Below are positions 34,035 through 42,520 of a stretch of 64,000 nucleotides of DNA, piece by piece (positions within the stretch are counted from its first letter, which is position 1; every line of letters starts with the position of its first letter). Source of the stretch: Xanthobacter tagetidis (GTDB lineage: Bacteria; Pseudomonadota; Alphaproteobacteria; Rhizobiales; Xanthobacteraceae). The notes below the pieces were generated by a model that saw nothing but the letters and a program-made list of their open reading frames with translations, had not been told where the DNA came from and did not search any database. A program made the translations under genes and the position numbers. The stretch spans positions 54,365 through 118,364 of the forward strand of contig NZ_RCTF01000016.1 of the NCBI RefSeq assembly GCF_003667445.1, in the 5' to 3' direction.

Positions 34035-35366
34035 ATGCCCAAATCAACTTCGCCCAAACACATGCATCTGTGCGGATTTCTGATCGCCGGCCCGGTGGTG
34101 CACAGCCACGCCATCTGGCGCAACCCGGCGCACGAGACGCCGTTCCTCAGCCTTGCCCACTATGCCCGCATCGCCCAGTTGCTGGAGCAGGGGTGCTTCG
34201 ACTTCCTGTTCTTCGCCGACCGGCTCGCCATCGCCGACCGCTATGCCGACAGCCATGTGGCGGGCATCCGCCACGGCGACCAGGATTCCACCCGCATGGA
34301 CCCGCTGCCGATCCTAGGGGCCATGGCGGCGGTGACGCGGCACATCGGCCTCGGCGGCACGCGCTCCACCACCTATGACGCGCCCTACAACATCGCCCGC
34401 GAGTTCGCGACGCTGGACCACATCTCCGGCGGGCGCGCGGCCTGGAACGTCGTCACCTCCATGAATGACGGCGAGGCGCTGAACTACGGCTCGGTGCCCC
34501 ATCTCGGCCACGACGAGCGCTACGACCGCGCCGACGAGTTCATGGAACTGGCCTTCAAGCTCTGGGACAGCTGGGACGAGGACGCACTGATCCTCGACCG
34601 CGCCGCCGGTCTCTATGCCGACCCCGACAAGGTGCACTACGTGAAGCACGAGGGCCGCTGGTTCCAGTCGCGCGGGCCGCTCAACATCCCGAGGAGCCCG
34701 CAGGGCCGGCCGGTGATCGTGCAGGCCGGCTCCTCCGGGCGCGGCAAGCGCTTCGCGGCGCGCTGGTCCGACATCATCTTCGCGCTCCAGCCCAATATCG
34801 AGCGTATGAAGGTGTTCAAGACCGACGTGGACGCCGCGCTCGTCGACGCCGGCCGGCCCGGCGGCAGCAAGGTGCTCATGGCGGTGATGCCCTTCATCGG
34901 CACCACCCGCGCGGAGGCGAACGAACTTTTGGCGCTGCACGACAGCCTCGCCGATCCGGTGGCCGGCCTCTCGACGCTCGCCGCCCACGCCAACATGGAC
35001 TTCTCCGGCCTGCCCATGGACGCGACGGTGAACGAGATCGCCGCCTCCGGCAGCCAGGGCAACATCGCCGCTCTGCGCTCCATCACGCCGGATGGCTCCA
35101 TGACCATCGCCGAGGCGGGCGGCGTCTATGCGCGCGGCGTGATGTGCCCGCGCCTCGTGGGCACGGCCGAGGACGTGGCGGACGAGCTGATCGCCATCAT
35201 CGACAGCGGCGCGGCGGACGGGTTCGTGGTGTCGCCCGCCTTCCTGCCCGACACGTTCGAGAGCTTCGTCGGCGCCGTGGTGCCGATCCTCCAGGCGCGC
35301 GGCTACCTGCGCTCGAACTATGCGGGCGGCATGCTGCGCGACATGGTGAAGGGGGGCGCGCAATGA
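34035..35366 (+). CDS. LLM-class flavin-dependent monooxygenase, NtaA/SnaA/DszA family
   Basis: 443 residues. The family pattern is clear: MHLCGFLIAGPVVHSHAIWR at the start, HYARIAQLLEQGCFDFLFFADRL, EFATLDHISGGRAAWNVVTS and the VQAGSSGRGKRFAARWSDI block. Members (nitrilotriacetate, pristinamycin, dibenzothiophene-sulfone monooxygenases) use free FMNH2 from a partner reductase. GGGAGGACC precedes ATG. The partner reductase gene overlaps by four bases. Confidence 0.93.
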   Translation: MPKSTSPKHMHLCGFLIAGPVVHSHAIWRNPAHETPFLSLAHYARIAQLLEQGCFDFLFFADRLAIADRYADSHVAGIRHGDQDSTRMDPLPILGAMAAVTRHIGLGGTRSTTYDAPYNIAREFATLDHISGGRAAWNVVTSMNDGEALNYGSVPHLGHDERYDRADEFMELAFKLWDSWDEDALILDRAAGLYADPDKVHYVKHEGRWFQSRGPLNIPRSPQGRPVIVQAGSSGRGKRFAARWSDIIFALQPNIERMKVFKTDVDAALVDAGRPGGSKVLMAVMPFIGTTRAEANELLALHDSLADPVAGLSTLAAHANMDFSGLPMDATVNEIAASGSQGNIAALRSITPDGSMTIAEAGGVYARGVMCPRLVGTAEDVADELIAIIDSGAADGFVVSPAFLPDTFESFVGAVVPILQARGYLRSNYAGGMLRDMVKGGAQ

Positions 35367-35884
35367 ACGCCGCCGCGCGGCCGTTCGCGGTCCACACCCC
35401 GGCGGTGGACGCGGCCGCCTTCAAGGCCGGCATGCGGGCGCTGGCGTCGGGGGTGACGGTCATCACCTCCTGCGCCGACGGGCGACTCAACGGCATGACC
35501 GCCACCGCCGTGTGCAGCGTCAGCGCCAGCCCGCCGCGGCTTCTGGCGGTGGTGAACCGGGAGGCCGCGTCGCACGGCCTGATCGAGCGCGGCGCGGCGT
35601 TCGCGGTGAACATCCTGGCGCACGACCAGGACCACGTTGCCGCCCGCTTCGCGCAGCGCCTGGAGCGCCCGTTCGAGGGCCTCGCCTACGCGCAGGGGGA
35701 GACCGGGTGCGCGCTCTTGGACCGGGCGGCGGCGAGCCTGGAATGCCGGCTGCACGAGCGCCACGACGCCGGCACCCACACCATCTTCATCGGCGAGGTC
35801 ATCGCGGTACGCGCCGCCGAGGCGGAGCCGCTGCTCTATTTCAGCGGCGCCTACCGCCGGCTTGCGCCGCACGCTCATGGGTGA
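35363..35884 (+). CDS. Flavin reductase (DszD/NtaB-like), partner of the monooxygenase
   Basis: 173 residues of the FMN-binding split-barrel flavin reductase family: FKAGMRALASGVTVITSC, MTATAVCSVSASPPRLLAVV (the FMN site) and FAVNILAHDQDHVAARFA. It should reduce FMN with NAD(P)H and pass FMNH2 to the LLM enzyme. ATGA overlap with the monooxygenase stop. The stop codon is followed by a perfect hairpin. Confidence 0.92.
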   Translation: MNAAARPFAVHTPAVDAAAFKAGMRALASGVTVITSCADGRLNGMTATAVCSVSASPPRLLAVVNREAASHGLIERGAAFAVNILAHDQDHVAARFAQRLERPFEGLAYAQGETGCALLDRAAASLECRLHERHDAGTHTIFIGEVIAVRAAEAEPLLYFSGAYRRLAPHAHG

Positions 35885-35907
35885 GGCGGGCTACGAGCGC
35901 CCGCCTC
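35883..35907. terminator. Hairpin between convergent genes
   Basis: GAGGCGGGC, a 7-base loop and GCCCGCCTC form a perfect 9-base stem starting in the flavin reductase stop codon and ending 14 bases before the stop of the convergent gene. No T-tract, but position supports bidirectional termination. Confidence 0.5.
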
Positions 35908-35920
35908 CCAGATCCGCCGC

Positions 35921-36673
35921 TCAGTAGCAGGGCGGATAGGGGTAGTAGCCGCAATAGGGCGGGTAGGCGCGCGGCACCGAGGCCGCCGCCGCCGCGGCCG
36001 TCCCGGCCACCGCCGCCCCGGCCACGAAGCCCGCCGCGGCGGCGCCGGCCGCCGGATAGACGGGATGGGCATACCAGGCGCCGTGATAGACCGGCGCATG
36101 GTAGTAGCCGCCCACATGGACCGCGCCGCCACCATAGGGGCCGCGCACCGCCCATGCGTCGATGAACACCGCCACCGGGCCGCCGGCGGTGAGCGTGCCT
36201 TCCAGCACCTTGACGTCGAAGGTCAGCGTCGTGCCATCGAGCTTCGGCGCCTTCAGCACCACCACCACGTCCGACACCTCGCCGGGATTGGCGCCGAGCA
36301 CCGAGACGGTGGCGTTGGGCGGATCGGCCGCGAACGAGTCCTTGCCCTCGTCCCACTGCATCAGGAACTGCTTGAGCGTCTCGTGGCCGGCGGCGCGCAC
36401 CGGGCGGTCGGCGAACACGATGGTGTTGGACGCGACGCCGGTGAGGGTGAGCTTGGTGCCTTCGAGCTTCGCGCCGGCGGCATTGAGCACCGCGAGCGAG
36501 GGAATCGGCCTGTCGATGTGCGGCACGCCGATCGCCTTCTGCAGCGGAACGTGCTGTGCCGGCTGGGGCTGCTGCTGCGCCTCGGCGGTGCCGCACGCGA
36601 GCATGGCCAGCGCCGCCGCCAGCCCAAGCGCCGAGGTTTGGAACCGGGCCGCGATTGAGGTCTTTTCGGTCAT
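35921..36673 (-). CDS. Exported protein of unknown function with glycine/tyrosine-rich tail
   Basis: 250 residues. A Sec-type signal (FQTSALGLAAALAMLACGTA, cleavage near AEAQQ) is followed by a beta-rich domain (residues about 40-170; VLNAAGAKLEGTKLTLTGVA, VFADRPVRAAGHETLKQFL). The C-terminus changes to AHVGGYYHAPVYHGAWYAHP-like aromatic/glycine sequence, an alanine-rich stretch that could be a glycine-zipper or membrane-associating segment, and an aromatic end (YCGYYPYPPCY). I do not recognise the function. The cysteine in LACG may allow lipoprotein processing, but the following residue context is poor for a lipobox. ATG 36673 has a GAGGCAG site. Confidence 0.7.
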   Translation of the reverse strand: MTEKTSIAARFQTSALGLAAALAMLACGTAEAQQQPQPAQHVPLQKAIGVPHIDRPIPSLAVLNAAGAKLEGTKLTLTGVASNTIVFADRPVRAAGHETLKQFLMQWDEGKDSFAADPPNATVSVLGANPGEVSDVVVVLKAPKLDGTTLTFDVKVLEGTLTAGGPVAVFIDAWAVRGPYGGGAVHVGGYYHAPVYHGAWYAHPVYPAAGAAAAGFVAGAAVAGTAAAAAASVPRAYPPYCGYYPYPPCY

Positions 36674-36963
36674 CGGGATCTGCCTCGGATGAGCGGGCAC
36701 CGCGAGGCGGGCCGCTGGGGGGAACGCGGGGACAATGCCTGAAGCCCGGCCGTGGGAGAAGGGCCGGCCTCATCACGTCGCCTTGGGGGCCGGCCGCGCA
36801 GCACGGATGGCGCGGCACCGGCTTCCGCCCTGACGGACCCGGTGCCGCGCCGCGGCGCCCTGACGCCGCAACCCGTATCCCGCAACCTGCTCTTGCCCCG
36901 CCCGCTTTGGTTAGCCTATGACGCAGATCAAAGCTTGCCATTCGAGGACAGGGGGGCCCGAAA

Positions 36964-37971
36964 GTGCTGCGCACGCCCTTGCAGCGGGTGGGTCCGCTCG
37001 CGCTCCTGCCGGCGGTACTGAGCGAATGGGGCGTCCCGCTCGACGCGGTGTTCACGGACGCCGGGATCGCGCCGCAGGACCTCGTCCCCGACGCGCGGCT
37101 GCCCATGCCCGCTCTGGTCGGCCTGCTGGAGCGCGCCGCCCGGCTTTCCGGACGCGGCGATCTCGGCCTGAGGCTCGGCGAGCGCGCAGACCACCGCATG
37201 CTGGGCCTGGTGGGCGAGATGATGACGCGCGCGCCGACGCTGGGCGACGCGCTGCGCGACTATGTGGGCCTGCAGATCGGCTATTCCCGCAGCGCCACGG
37301 TCTATCTCCAGCGGCTCGGTGACCATGTGGCCATCGGCTACGGCATCTATGACGGCCCCTCGCCGGGCGGGCGGCAGATCTACGACCTCGTCACGGCCGT
37401 CGGCTGCAACATGATCCGCGCTCTGACCGCGGGCAAGGCGCAGCCGGTGCGGGTGCTGCAATGCTGCCGGCCGCCGCGAGACGGGTCGGCCCATTCCGCC
37501 GTGCTTCGGGTGGGGGTGCAGTTCGACCAGGAGCAGACCTGCGTCATTCTCGCCGCCGCCGACTTGGCCCTGCCCTTGCCCACCGCCCACGCCGCCGAGC
37601 GCACGCGCCTGCGCGACCTCGCCCGCGCTGCCGCGCGCGGCGACCTCGACGACCTCTCGGCGCGGGTGCGCCATGCCCTGCGGCCGCGGCTGATGACCGG
37701 CGAGGCCGGACGCGACCAGGTGGCGCGCGAGCTGGCGGTCAGCACGCGCACCCTGGCGCGCCAGCTCGCCGCCCGCGGCACCACCTTCGAGGACATCAAG
37801 GACCAGGTGCGCGGCACCGTGGCGCGCGAGCTTCTGGCGCTCACCGAACTGCCCGTCGGCCGGGTGGCCGAGGCGCTGGACTACACCACCCACAGCGCCT
37901 TCGATCACGCCTTCCAGCGCTGGACCGGCACCACGCCGACGCGCTGGCGCGCCACCCAGAGCGAGGCCTGA
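36964..37971 (+). CDS. AraC-family regulator with arabinose-binding-like N-terminal domain
   Basis: 335 residues from GTG. The N-terminal ligand domain (LLPAVLSEWGVPLDAVFTDA, LGLRLGERADHRMLGLVGEM) is the OruR/QS-type AraC_binding domain found with amino acid or quinate-like effectors. The C-terminal AraC helix-turn-helix pair spans residues about 235-330: VARELAVSTRTLARQLAARG and VAEALDYTTHSAFDHAFQRW. It converges on the sulfur-cluster methyltransferase gene across a REP-like doublet; whether it regulates that cluster is unknown. Confidence 0.88.
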   Translation: MLRTPLQRVGPLALLPAVLSEWGVPLDAVFTDAGIAPQDLVPDARLPMPALVGLLERAARLSGRGDLGLRLGERADHRMLGLVGEMMTRAPTLGDALRDYVGLQIGYSRSATVYLQRLGDHVAIGYGIYDGPSPGGRQIYDLVTAVGCNMIRALTAGKAQPVRVLQCCRPPRDGSAHSAVLRVGVQFDQEQTCVILAAADLALPLPTAHAAERTRLRDLARAAARGDLDDLSARVRHALRPRLMTGEAGRDQVARELAVSTRTLARQLAARGTTFEDIKDQVRGTVARELLALTELPVGRVAEALDYTTHSAFDHAFQRWTGTTPTRWRATQSEA

Positions 37972-38016
37972 GAGCCCGTCGGGCGATCCGAAAGGGGCAG
38001 GGCCGCGGCCACCGCC

Positions 38017-38123
38017 GGCATGCCCGGGCTTGTCCCGGGCATCCACGCGGTGGAGCCGGGAATGGCTTTCGCCCGGCGCCCCGAGCGATTGGGCGTCATG
38101 GCCGGGACAAGCCCGGCCATGAC
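38017..38123. repeat. REP-like inverted doublet 5
   Basis: Units at 38017-38046 (GGCATGCCCGGGCTTGTCCC and on) and 38094-38123 (GCGTCATGGCCGGGACAAGC and on). Both loops keep the CTTG/CAAG core while stem pairs differ from doublet 4. It lies between convergent genes. Confidence 0.8.
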
Positions 38124-38156
38124 GTGGCTCAAGGATCTGCGGGAGCTCCGGGCCCC

Positions 38157-39656
38157 CTACCGCACCCGCGCCACCGCGGCGGCGATGGCGCCGAGCTTGT
38201 CGGTGGCTGAGCCGGTGCAGCAGATGGGATTGTCGGCGAAGGTGGCGAACCCGCAATCGGGGTGCAGCAGCACCCGCTCGCGCCCGAACAGGTCGATGGC
38301 GTGGGCGATGCGGGCCGAGACCGCGTCCACCTCTTCCACGTGCGGGTCCTTCTGGTTGACCACGCCGACGCCGATGCGGGCGTCGTCCGGCAGCGCTTTC
38401 AATATCTCCATCTCGCCTGCGCGCGGGGTGCACATCTCCAGCAGATAGGCGCCGACCCTCACCTGCGCGAGCGTCGCCACCAGCGGCGCGTAGGAGCCGG
38501 AGAGCGCGACGCTCTCGTCCGGCGTCCAGTTGCCGCGGCACACGTGGAGCGCCGTGCGTTCGCGCGGAAAGCCGTCGAGCACCGCGTTCAGCAGGTCGCG
38601 GGCGAACGCCAGTTCCTGTTCCGGCGCGAGCGATTCGGAGAGCGCGCCGCACATGAAGGAGCGCTTGCTCTTGGCGCCGGAGAATACCACTTCGGACAGC
38701 ACAGGCTCGTCGAGCTGCACCAGGGCCGCGCCGGCATCCATCAGCTCGGCCAGCTCCTCGCGCAGCACGCGGACGATGTCGGCGGAGAGCTCTTCCCGGC
38801 TGTCATAGGCGCGGTCGGAGATGCACTCCATCCACATGGTGCGGGTGAGGAGATAGGGGCCGGGCAGCGCCACCTTCACCGGCTTTTGCGTCACGGTGCG
38901 GGCGAAGTCCACCTCGTGCGCCACCAGCGGCCGCGAGCGCGCGAGGCGGCCGAACACCGCCGGGTGGCGCACATCCCCGGCCGGGATGTCGAGGGCGCGC
39001 AGCTCGGCCTCGAACTCCTCCGGATGGTCCACCAGCGGCAGCAGGTCGGTGAGCGGAATGAGCTGGCAATTGTCCAGCCGGCTGGCGACGAAGCTGGCAT
39101 AGCTGTCGCGGCGCTGCTCGCCGTCGGTCACCACGTCGACGCCGGCCTTCTCCTGGGCGGCGATGGCGAGGCGCACCGCGTCGTCCGCGGTCTCTTGGAA
39201 CGCGGCCTCCGGCAGGCGGCCCTCCACGTAAGCGTGCATGGCGTCGATCATCCAGCGCGGGCGCGGCCAGGAGCCGATGCCCATCACCGCCAGCGCGGGA
39301 ATGGCGGGCGCCGCCACCGGCACGCGCGCCGGGCGCGGCGCGGCGGGCACGCTCATGGCCGGCGCGGCGACCGGCGGCGGCGCCGGGGCGCGCTCCTCCA
39401 GCCGGCCCTTGCAGACCAGGAAGGAGCGCTGCTTCCCCTCCTTCAGGAACGACACCAGCTCATTGCCGGTGAGCCGGCACCAGGCGGGCAGGTCGTCGTC
39501 GACGGAAATCTCGGTGGAGCGGATCTCCAGCAGCCCGCCGCGCGGCAGCGGGTCGATGTGCCGGCGGATGAGCAGCAGCAGCCCGTTGCCGCAATCAAGG
39601 TCGCCGCCATCGAAGGCGACGTCGGGGGCGTGCGGGTGGGAAGCGGTCTGGTCCAT
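38157..39656 (-). CDS. TusA-like domain fused to MetE-type zinc methyltransferase
   Basis: 499 residues. Residues about 14-86 form a TusA-like fold: DLDCGNGLLLLI puts Cys22 where TusA has its persulfide Cys, but the usual CPxP is replaced by CG. DDDLPAWCRLTGNELV follows (C60). A Pro/Ala linker (about 88-118) joins a MetE C-terminal-like barrel: MGIGSWPRPRW, VDVVTDGEQRRDSYASF, and zinc ligands as HVCRGN (H371, C373), LEMCTP (E407) and HPDCGF (C468). The family transfers methyl or alkyl groups to a zinc-bound thiolate (MetE, epoxyalkane:coenzyme M transferase). It lacks the N-terminal MetE half. Last gene of the Phn-type operon, 11 bases after the ATPase. Likely role: alkyl or sulfur transfer from the imported compound. 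Confidence 0.85.
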   Translation of the reverse strand: MDQTASHPHAPDVAFDGGDLDCGNGLLLLIRRHIDPLPRGGLLEIRSTEISVDDDLPAWCRLTGNELVSFLKEGKQRSFLVCKGRLEERAPAPPPVAAPAMSVPAAPRPARVPVAAPAIPALAVMGIGSWPRPRWMIDAMHAYVEGRLPEAAFQETADDAVRLAIAAQEKAGVDVVTDGEQRRDSYASFVASRLDNCQLIPLTDLLPLVDHPEEFEAELRALDIPAGDVRHPAVFGRLARSRPLVAHEVDFARTVTQKPVKVALPGPYLLTRTMWMECISDRAYDSREELSADIVRVLREELAELMDAGAALVQLDEPVLSEVVFSGAKSKRSFMCGALSESLAPEQELAFARDLLNAVLDGFPRERTALHVCRGNWTPDESVALSGSYAPLVATLAQVRVGAYLLEMCTPRAGEMEILKALPDDARIGVGVVNQKDPHVEEVDAVSARIAHAIDLFGRERVLLHPDCGFATFADNPICCTGSATDKLGAIAAAVARVR

Positions 39657-39667
39657 GGGTCCTGCCT

Positions 39668-40450
39668 TCAGAATTTGCCGGCGCCGGCCTCGGCGCCGTA
39701 GAGAGCCGCGAACGCCGCCTCGTCGAACCGCGCCGCCGGCACATCGGTCACGAGGCGGCCGTGGGAGAGGCCGACGATGCGGTCCGCATAGGCGCGGGCA
39801 TAGGGCACCTGGTGCAGGCTGCAGACGATGCCCACGCCCTCGCTGCGGGCGATGCCGCGCAGGAGCTCCAGCACCCCGGCCGAGGCGGCGGGGTCGAGGC
39901 TCGCCACCGGCTCGTCGGCGACGATGAGGTCGGGCCGCTGCGCCAAGGCGCGGGCGATGGCGCAGCGCTGCTGCTGGCCGCCGGACAGCGTATCGGCCCG
40001 CTGCAGCGCCTTGTCCAGCAGGCCGACCCGGTCGAGGCACTCCAGCGCCAGCAGGCGGTCGGCGCGCGAGAAGCGGCGCAGCAGGCCGCGCCAGGCGGGC
40101 ACATGGCCGAGCCGCCCGGCGAGCACATTGTCGAGCGCGGTCAGGCGGCTCACGAGGTTGAACTGCTGGAACACCACCGCCACCCGCCGGCGCGCCCGCC
40201 CCTTCACGGCGGCGATGTCCACGCCGCCGATGCGCACCGCGCCGGCATCGGGCGCGAGCAGGCCGGTGAGGCAGCGGAACAGCGTGGTCTTGCCGGCTCC
40301 GCTCGGGCCGAGCACCGCGACGAACTCCCCCGCATCGACGCTGAAGCTGACATCCTCGATGGCGGCGCGGCCGTCGAAGCGCTTGGTCACGCCGCTGGCG
40401 GTCATGCGCACCGCGAGCGGCGCCGGCGGGATGTGGGGCTGCTGGTTCAT
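39668..40450 (-). CDS. PhnC-type ABC ATP-binding protein
   Basis: 260 residues. Walker A (GPSGAGKTT), Q-loop (VVFQQFNLVSRLTALDNVLA, a PhnC-like stretch), signature (LSGGQQQRCAIARALA), Walker B (LIVADEPVASLDP) and switch His (SLHQVPYARAYADR) match phosphonate/phosphite-type importers. It pairs with the permease 5 bases upstream. No phosphonate-degradation genes are present, and the neighbours point to a sulfur compound instead. Confidence 0.9.
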   Translation of the reverse strand: MNQQPHIPPAPLAVRMTASGVTKRFDGRAAIEDVSFSVDAGEFVAVLGPSGAGKTTLFRCLTGLLAPDAGAVRIGGVDIAAVKGRARRRVAVVFQQFNLVSRLTALDNVLAGRLGHVPAWRGLLRRFSRADRLLALECLDRVGLLDKALQRADTLSGGQQQRCAIARALAQRPDLIVADEPVASLDPAASAGVLELLRGIARSEGVGIVCSLHQVPYARAYADRIVGLSHGRLVTDVPAARFDEAAFAALYGAEAGAGKF

Positions 40451-40455
40451 GCCGC

Positions 40456-41289
40456 TCACACCAGCTTCTTGCGCAGCCAGCCGGACAGCTGGTCGAGCGC
40501 CATCACCACCACCAGGATCATGGCGATGATCGTGAACAGGCGCGGGAAATCCAGCAGGTCCATGCTGTTCTTCAATTCCTGGCCGATGCCGCCGGCACCA
40601 ACCACGCCCAGCACGGTGGAGGCGCGCACGTTGAACTCCCACCAGAACAGGGTGGTGGAGAGCATCACCGGCAGCACGTCCGGCACCAGGGCGTAGGCGA
40701 TGGTGGTGAAGCGCCCCGCCCCGGTGGTGCGCACCGCGTCGAACGGGCCGAGATGGACGTTCTCCATGTGATCGGCGAAGAACTTCGCCATGCTGCCCCA
40801 GGTGTGCAGCGCGATGCCGAGAACGCCGGCGAACGGGCCGAGGCCCACCGCCGCCACGAACAGCAGCGCGAACACGAAGGAATCGATGCCGCGCAGCGCG
40901 TTGAGGAACCAGCGCACGGGATAATAGAGCGCCGGCCAGGGCGTGATGTTGCGGCTGGCGAGGATCGCCATGGGGATGGCGAGCAGAGTGGCGAAGGTGG
41001 TGCCGAGCGCCGCCATGGCCACCGTTTCCGCCGTGCGCAGGGCGAACAGCGGCAGCTCGGTGAGATCGGGCGGCCAGGCGCTGGCGATCCAGCGGCCGAG
41101 CTTCGGCAGCCCAGTCGCGAGCTTGGAGAGATCGATCCCGGCGAGGTTCCACGACACCGCGTAGAAGGCGAGGATCAGCGCGCAGAACAGCCACAGCCGC
41201 ATGCGGCGGAGCGAGAAGCCCCGCCGCATGGCGTCCATCTGGTCGAGCGTCCGCTCCGCGGGGCTCGCGGTGGCGGCGGCGCGCGTCAT
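40456..41289 (-). CDS. PhnE-type ABC permease
   Basis: 277 residues with six or seven predicted helices. The PhnE pattern is visible in FPRLFTII-type C-terminus, LRGIDSFVFALLFVAAVGLG, KFFADHMENVHLGPFDAVRT and VLGVVGAGGIGQELKNSM. The start codon overlaps the binding-protein stop by four bases (ATGA). Confidence 0.9.
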   Translation of the reverse strand: MTRAAATASPAERTLDQMDAMRRGFSLRRMRLWLFCALILAFYAVSWNLAGIDLSKLATGLPKLGRWIASAWPPDLTELPLFALRTAETVAMAALGTTFATLLAIPMAILASRNITPWPALYYPVRWFLNALRGIDSFVFALLFVAAVGLGPFAGVLGIALHTWGSMAKFFADHMENVHLGPFDAVRTTGAGRFTTIAYALVPDVLPVMLSTTLFWWEFNVRASTVLGVVGAGGIGQELKNSMDLLDFPRLFTIIAMILVVVMALDQLSGWLRKKLV

Positions 41290-42164
41290 GCCTTCGGCTT
41301 GATCTTGCCGACGGCGATGCCGGCCTTCTCGATCATGTCGTAGGAGGCGTGGGTGGCGGGAACGAAGCCGGTATAGCGGGCCGGCAGCAGGGACTTCGCC
41401 TGTTCCTGGGTGATGGCGGTGAGGATCTGCTGCACCCTGGCGCCGAACTCCTTCGGCGCGCTGGCCGCGACGGCGATGGCATCGTTCGGCAGCGGGTCGG
41501 AGGTCCAGATGATCTTGTTGGCATCCTCCTTCATCCGCCCGGCGGCGATCATGGCGTTGCGGTTGCGGTCGAAGTCGGTGGCCATGTCCACCTGGCCGCT
41601 CGCCACCGCCACCTCGTTGGCGGCGTGGGTCGCGCCCTCCGAATACTTCCAGAAGGTCTTGGGATCGATCTTCCAGACCTCCTTCGCGTAATAGCTCGGG
41701 ATCAGCCAGCCGGAGGTGGAGCCCACATCGGCGAACGACATGGACAGGCCCTTCGTGTCGTCCGGGAACTTCGTGACCTTCAGGTCCGGGCGGCCGACGA
41801 TGATGCCGTAATAGATCGGTTTGTCGTCATACTTCACCGTGGCCACCGCCTGGCAGTTGGTGGCGTTGTTGGCGATCACGTAGCCCCACGGGCCCATCCA
41901 GGCGAGGTCGAGCTGGTCGGAGCCCATGGCCACCGCCATGCCGGCCCAGTCGGTGGTCGCCACCAGGTCGAAATCGGCGCCCAGCTCCTTCGCGAGATGG
42001 GCGAACAGCGGCATGTAGGCCTTCTTGGTGTCGGTGGGATTGGGCAGCAGCGGCCCGACCCCGAAGCGCAGCGTCTTCTTCGGCTGGGCGATGGCGGGCG
42101 TGAACAGCGTCGTGGCGATAAGGCCGGTTCCGGCGGCGATGAAGGTGCGGCGTGTCTGGCTCAT
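41286..42164 (-). CDS. PhnD-type ABC substrate-binding protein
   Basis: 292 residues. A twin-arginine-like leader (SQTRRTFIAAGTGLIATTLF) is cleaved near AIAQP. The mature part follows the PhnD/phosphite-binding pattern: LRFGVGPLLPNPTDTKKAY, LDLAWMGPWGYVIAN, FADVGSTSGWLIPSYYAKE and SDPLPNDAIAV. In this fold STSG contacts the oxyanion of phosphonate, phosphite or sulfonate-like ligands. GGGAGGGG precedes ATG. The ligand is unproven. Confidence 0.9.
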   Translation of the reverse strand: MSQTRRTFIAAGTGLIATTLFTPAIAQPKKTLRFGVGPLLPNPTDTKKAYMPLFAHLAKELGADFDLVATTDWAGMAVAMGSDQLDLAWMGPWGYVIANNATNCQAVATVKYDDKPIYYGIIVGRPDLKVTKFPDDTKGLSMSFADVGSTSGWLIPSYYAKEVWKIDPKTFWKYSEGATHAANEVAVASGQVDMATDFDRNRNAMIAAGRMKEDANKIIWTSDPLPNDAIAVAASAPKEFGARVQQILTAITQEQAKSLLPARYTGFVPATHASYDMIEKAGIAVGKIKPKA

Positions 42165-42520
42165 GGTCCCCTCCCCTTTGGCATTGGCCCGATCGGGCGG
42201 TTGATGGCGGCGCGACTGCCCGCCGTGCGTCCGGCCTCCCCGAGGCAGGGAGGCGCGCGCCGGCCCCGCCCAAAGGCCGGGAACAGCTTCCCTCCTGTGT
42301 CCACGCGCCGGCCCGCCAGAGGCCCGGACCGGCTCCCCTCCCCCTTGTGGGGAAGGGTGAGGGGGCGGGGGCCGCGTCCCCTTGGAGATGGTCGCGGAAG
42401 CACGCCCGCACGGTCCGAACACCCCCACCCCTGCCCCTCCCCTCAAGGGGGAGGGGTGGCCTTTGCACCAGGGTTCGGGACGGCTTGGGGCGGTCCCGAA
42501 CCCCCTTCCCCAAGCCGCGC
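42165..42520. other. 356-base intergenic region inside the sulfur cluster
   Basis: No gene is supported. Most of it is the inverted repeat at 42333-42460. It separates the exported-protein gene from the Phn-type operon and may hold a second promoter near 42165-42250. Confidence 0.6.
42333..42460. repeat. Purine/pyrimidine-rich inverted repeat, copy 2
   Basis: Arm 1 (about 42333-42370) has CTCCCCTCCCCCTTGTGGGG; arm 2 (about 42420-42460) is its approximate reverse complement (CTCCCCTCAAGGGGGAGGGG). Layout matches 14797-14919. Confidence 0.65.

Noticed and set aside
38157..39656. Assignment as epoxyalkane:coenzyme M transferase or as MetE
   Set aside because: The zinc motifs fit the superfamily only; there are no CoM biosynthesis or epoxide genes nearby and the N-terminal MetE half is missing.
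39668..42164. Assignment as a phosphonate importer
   Set aside because: The transporter family fits, but no phosphonate-degrading gene is present and the neighbours are sulfur-related, so the ligand is left open.
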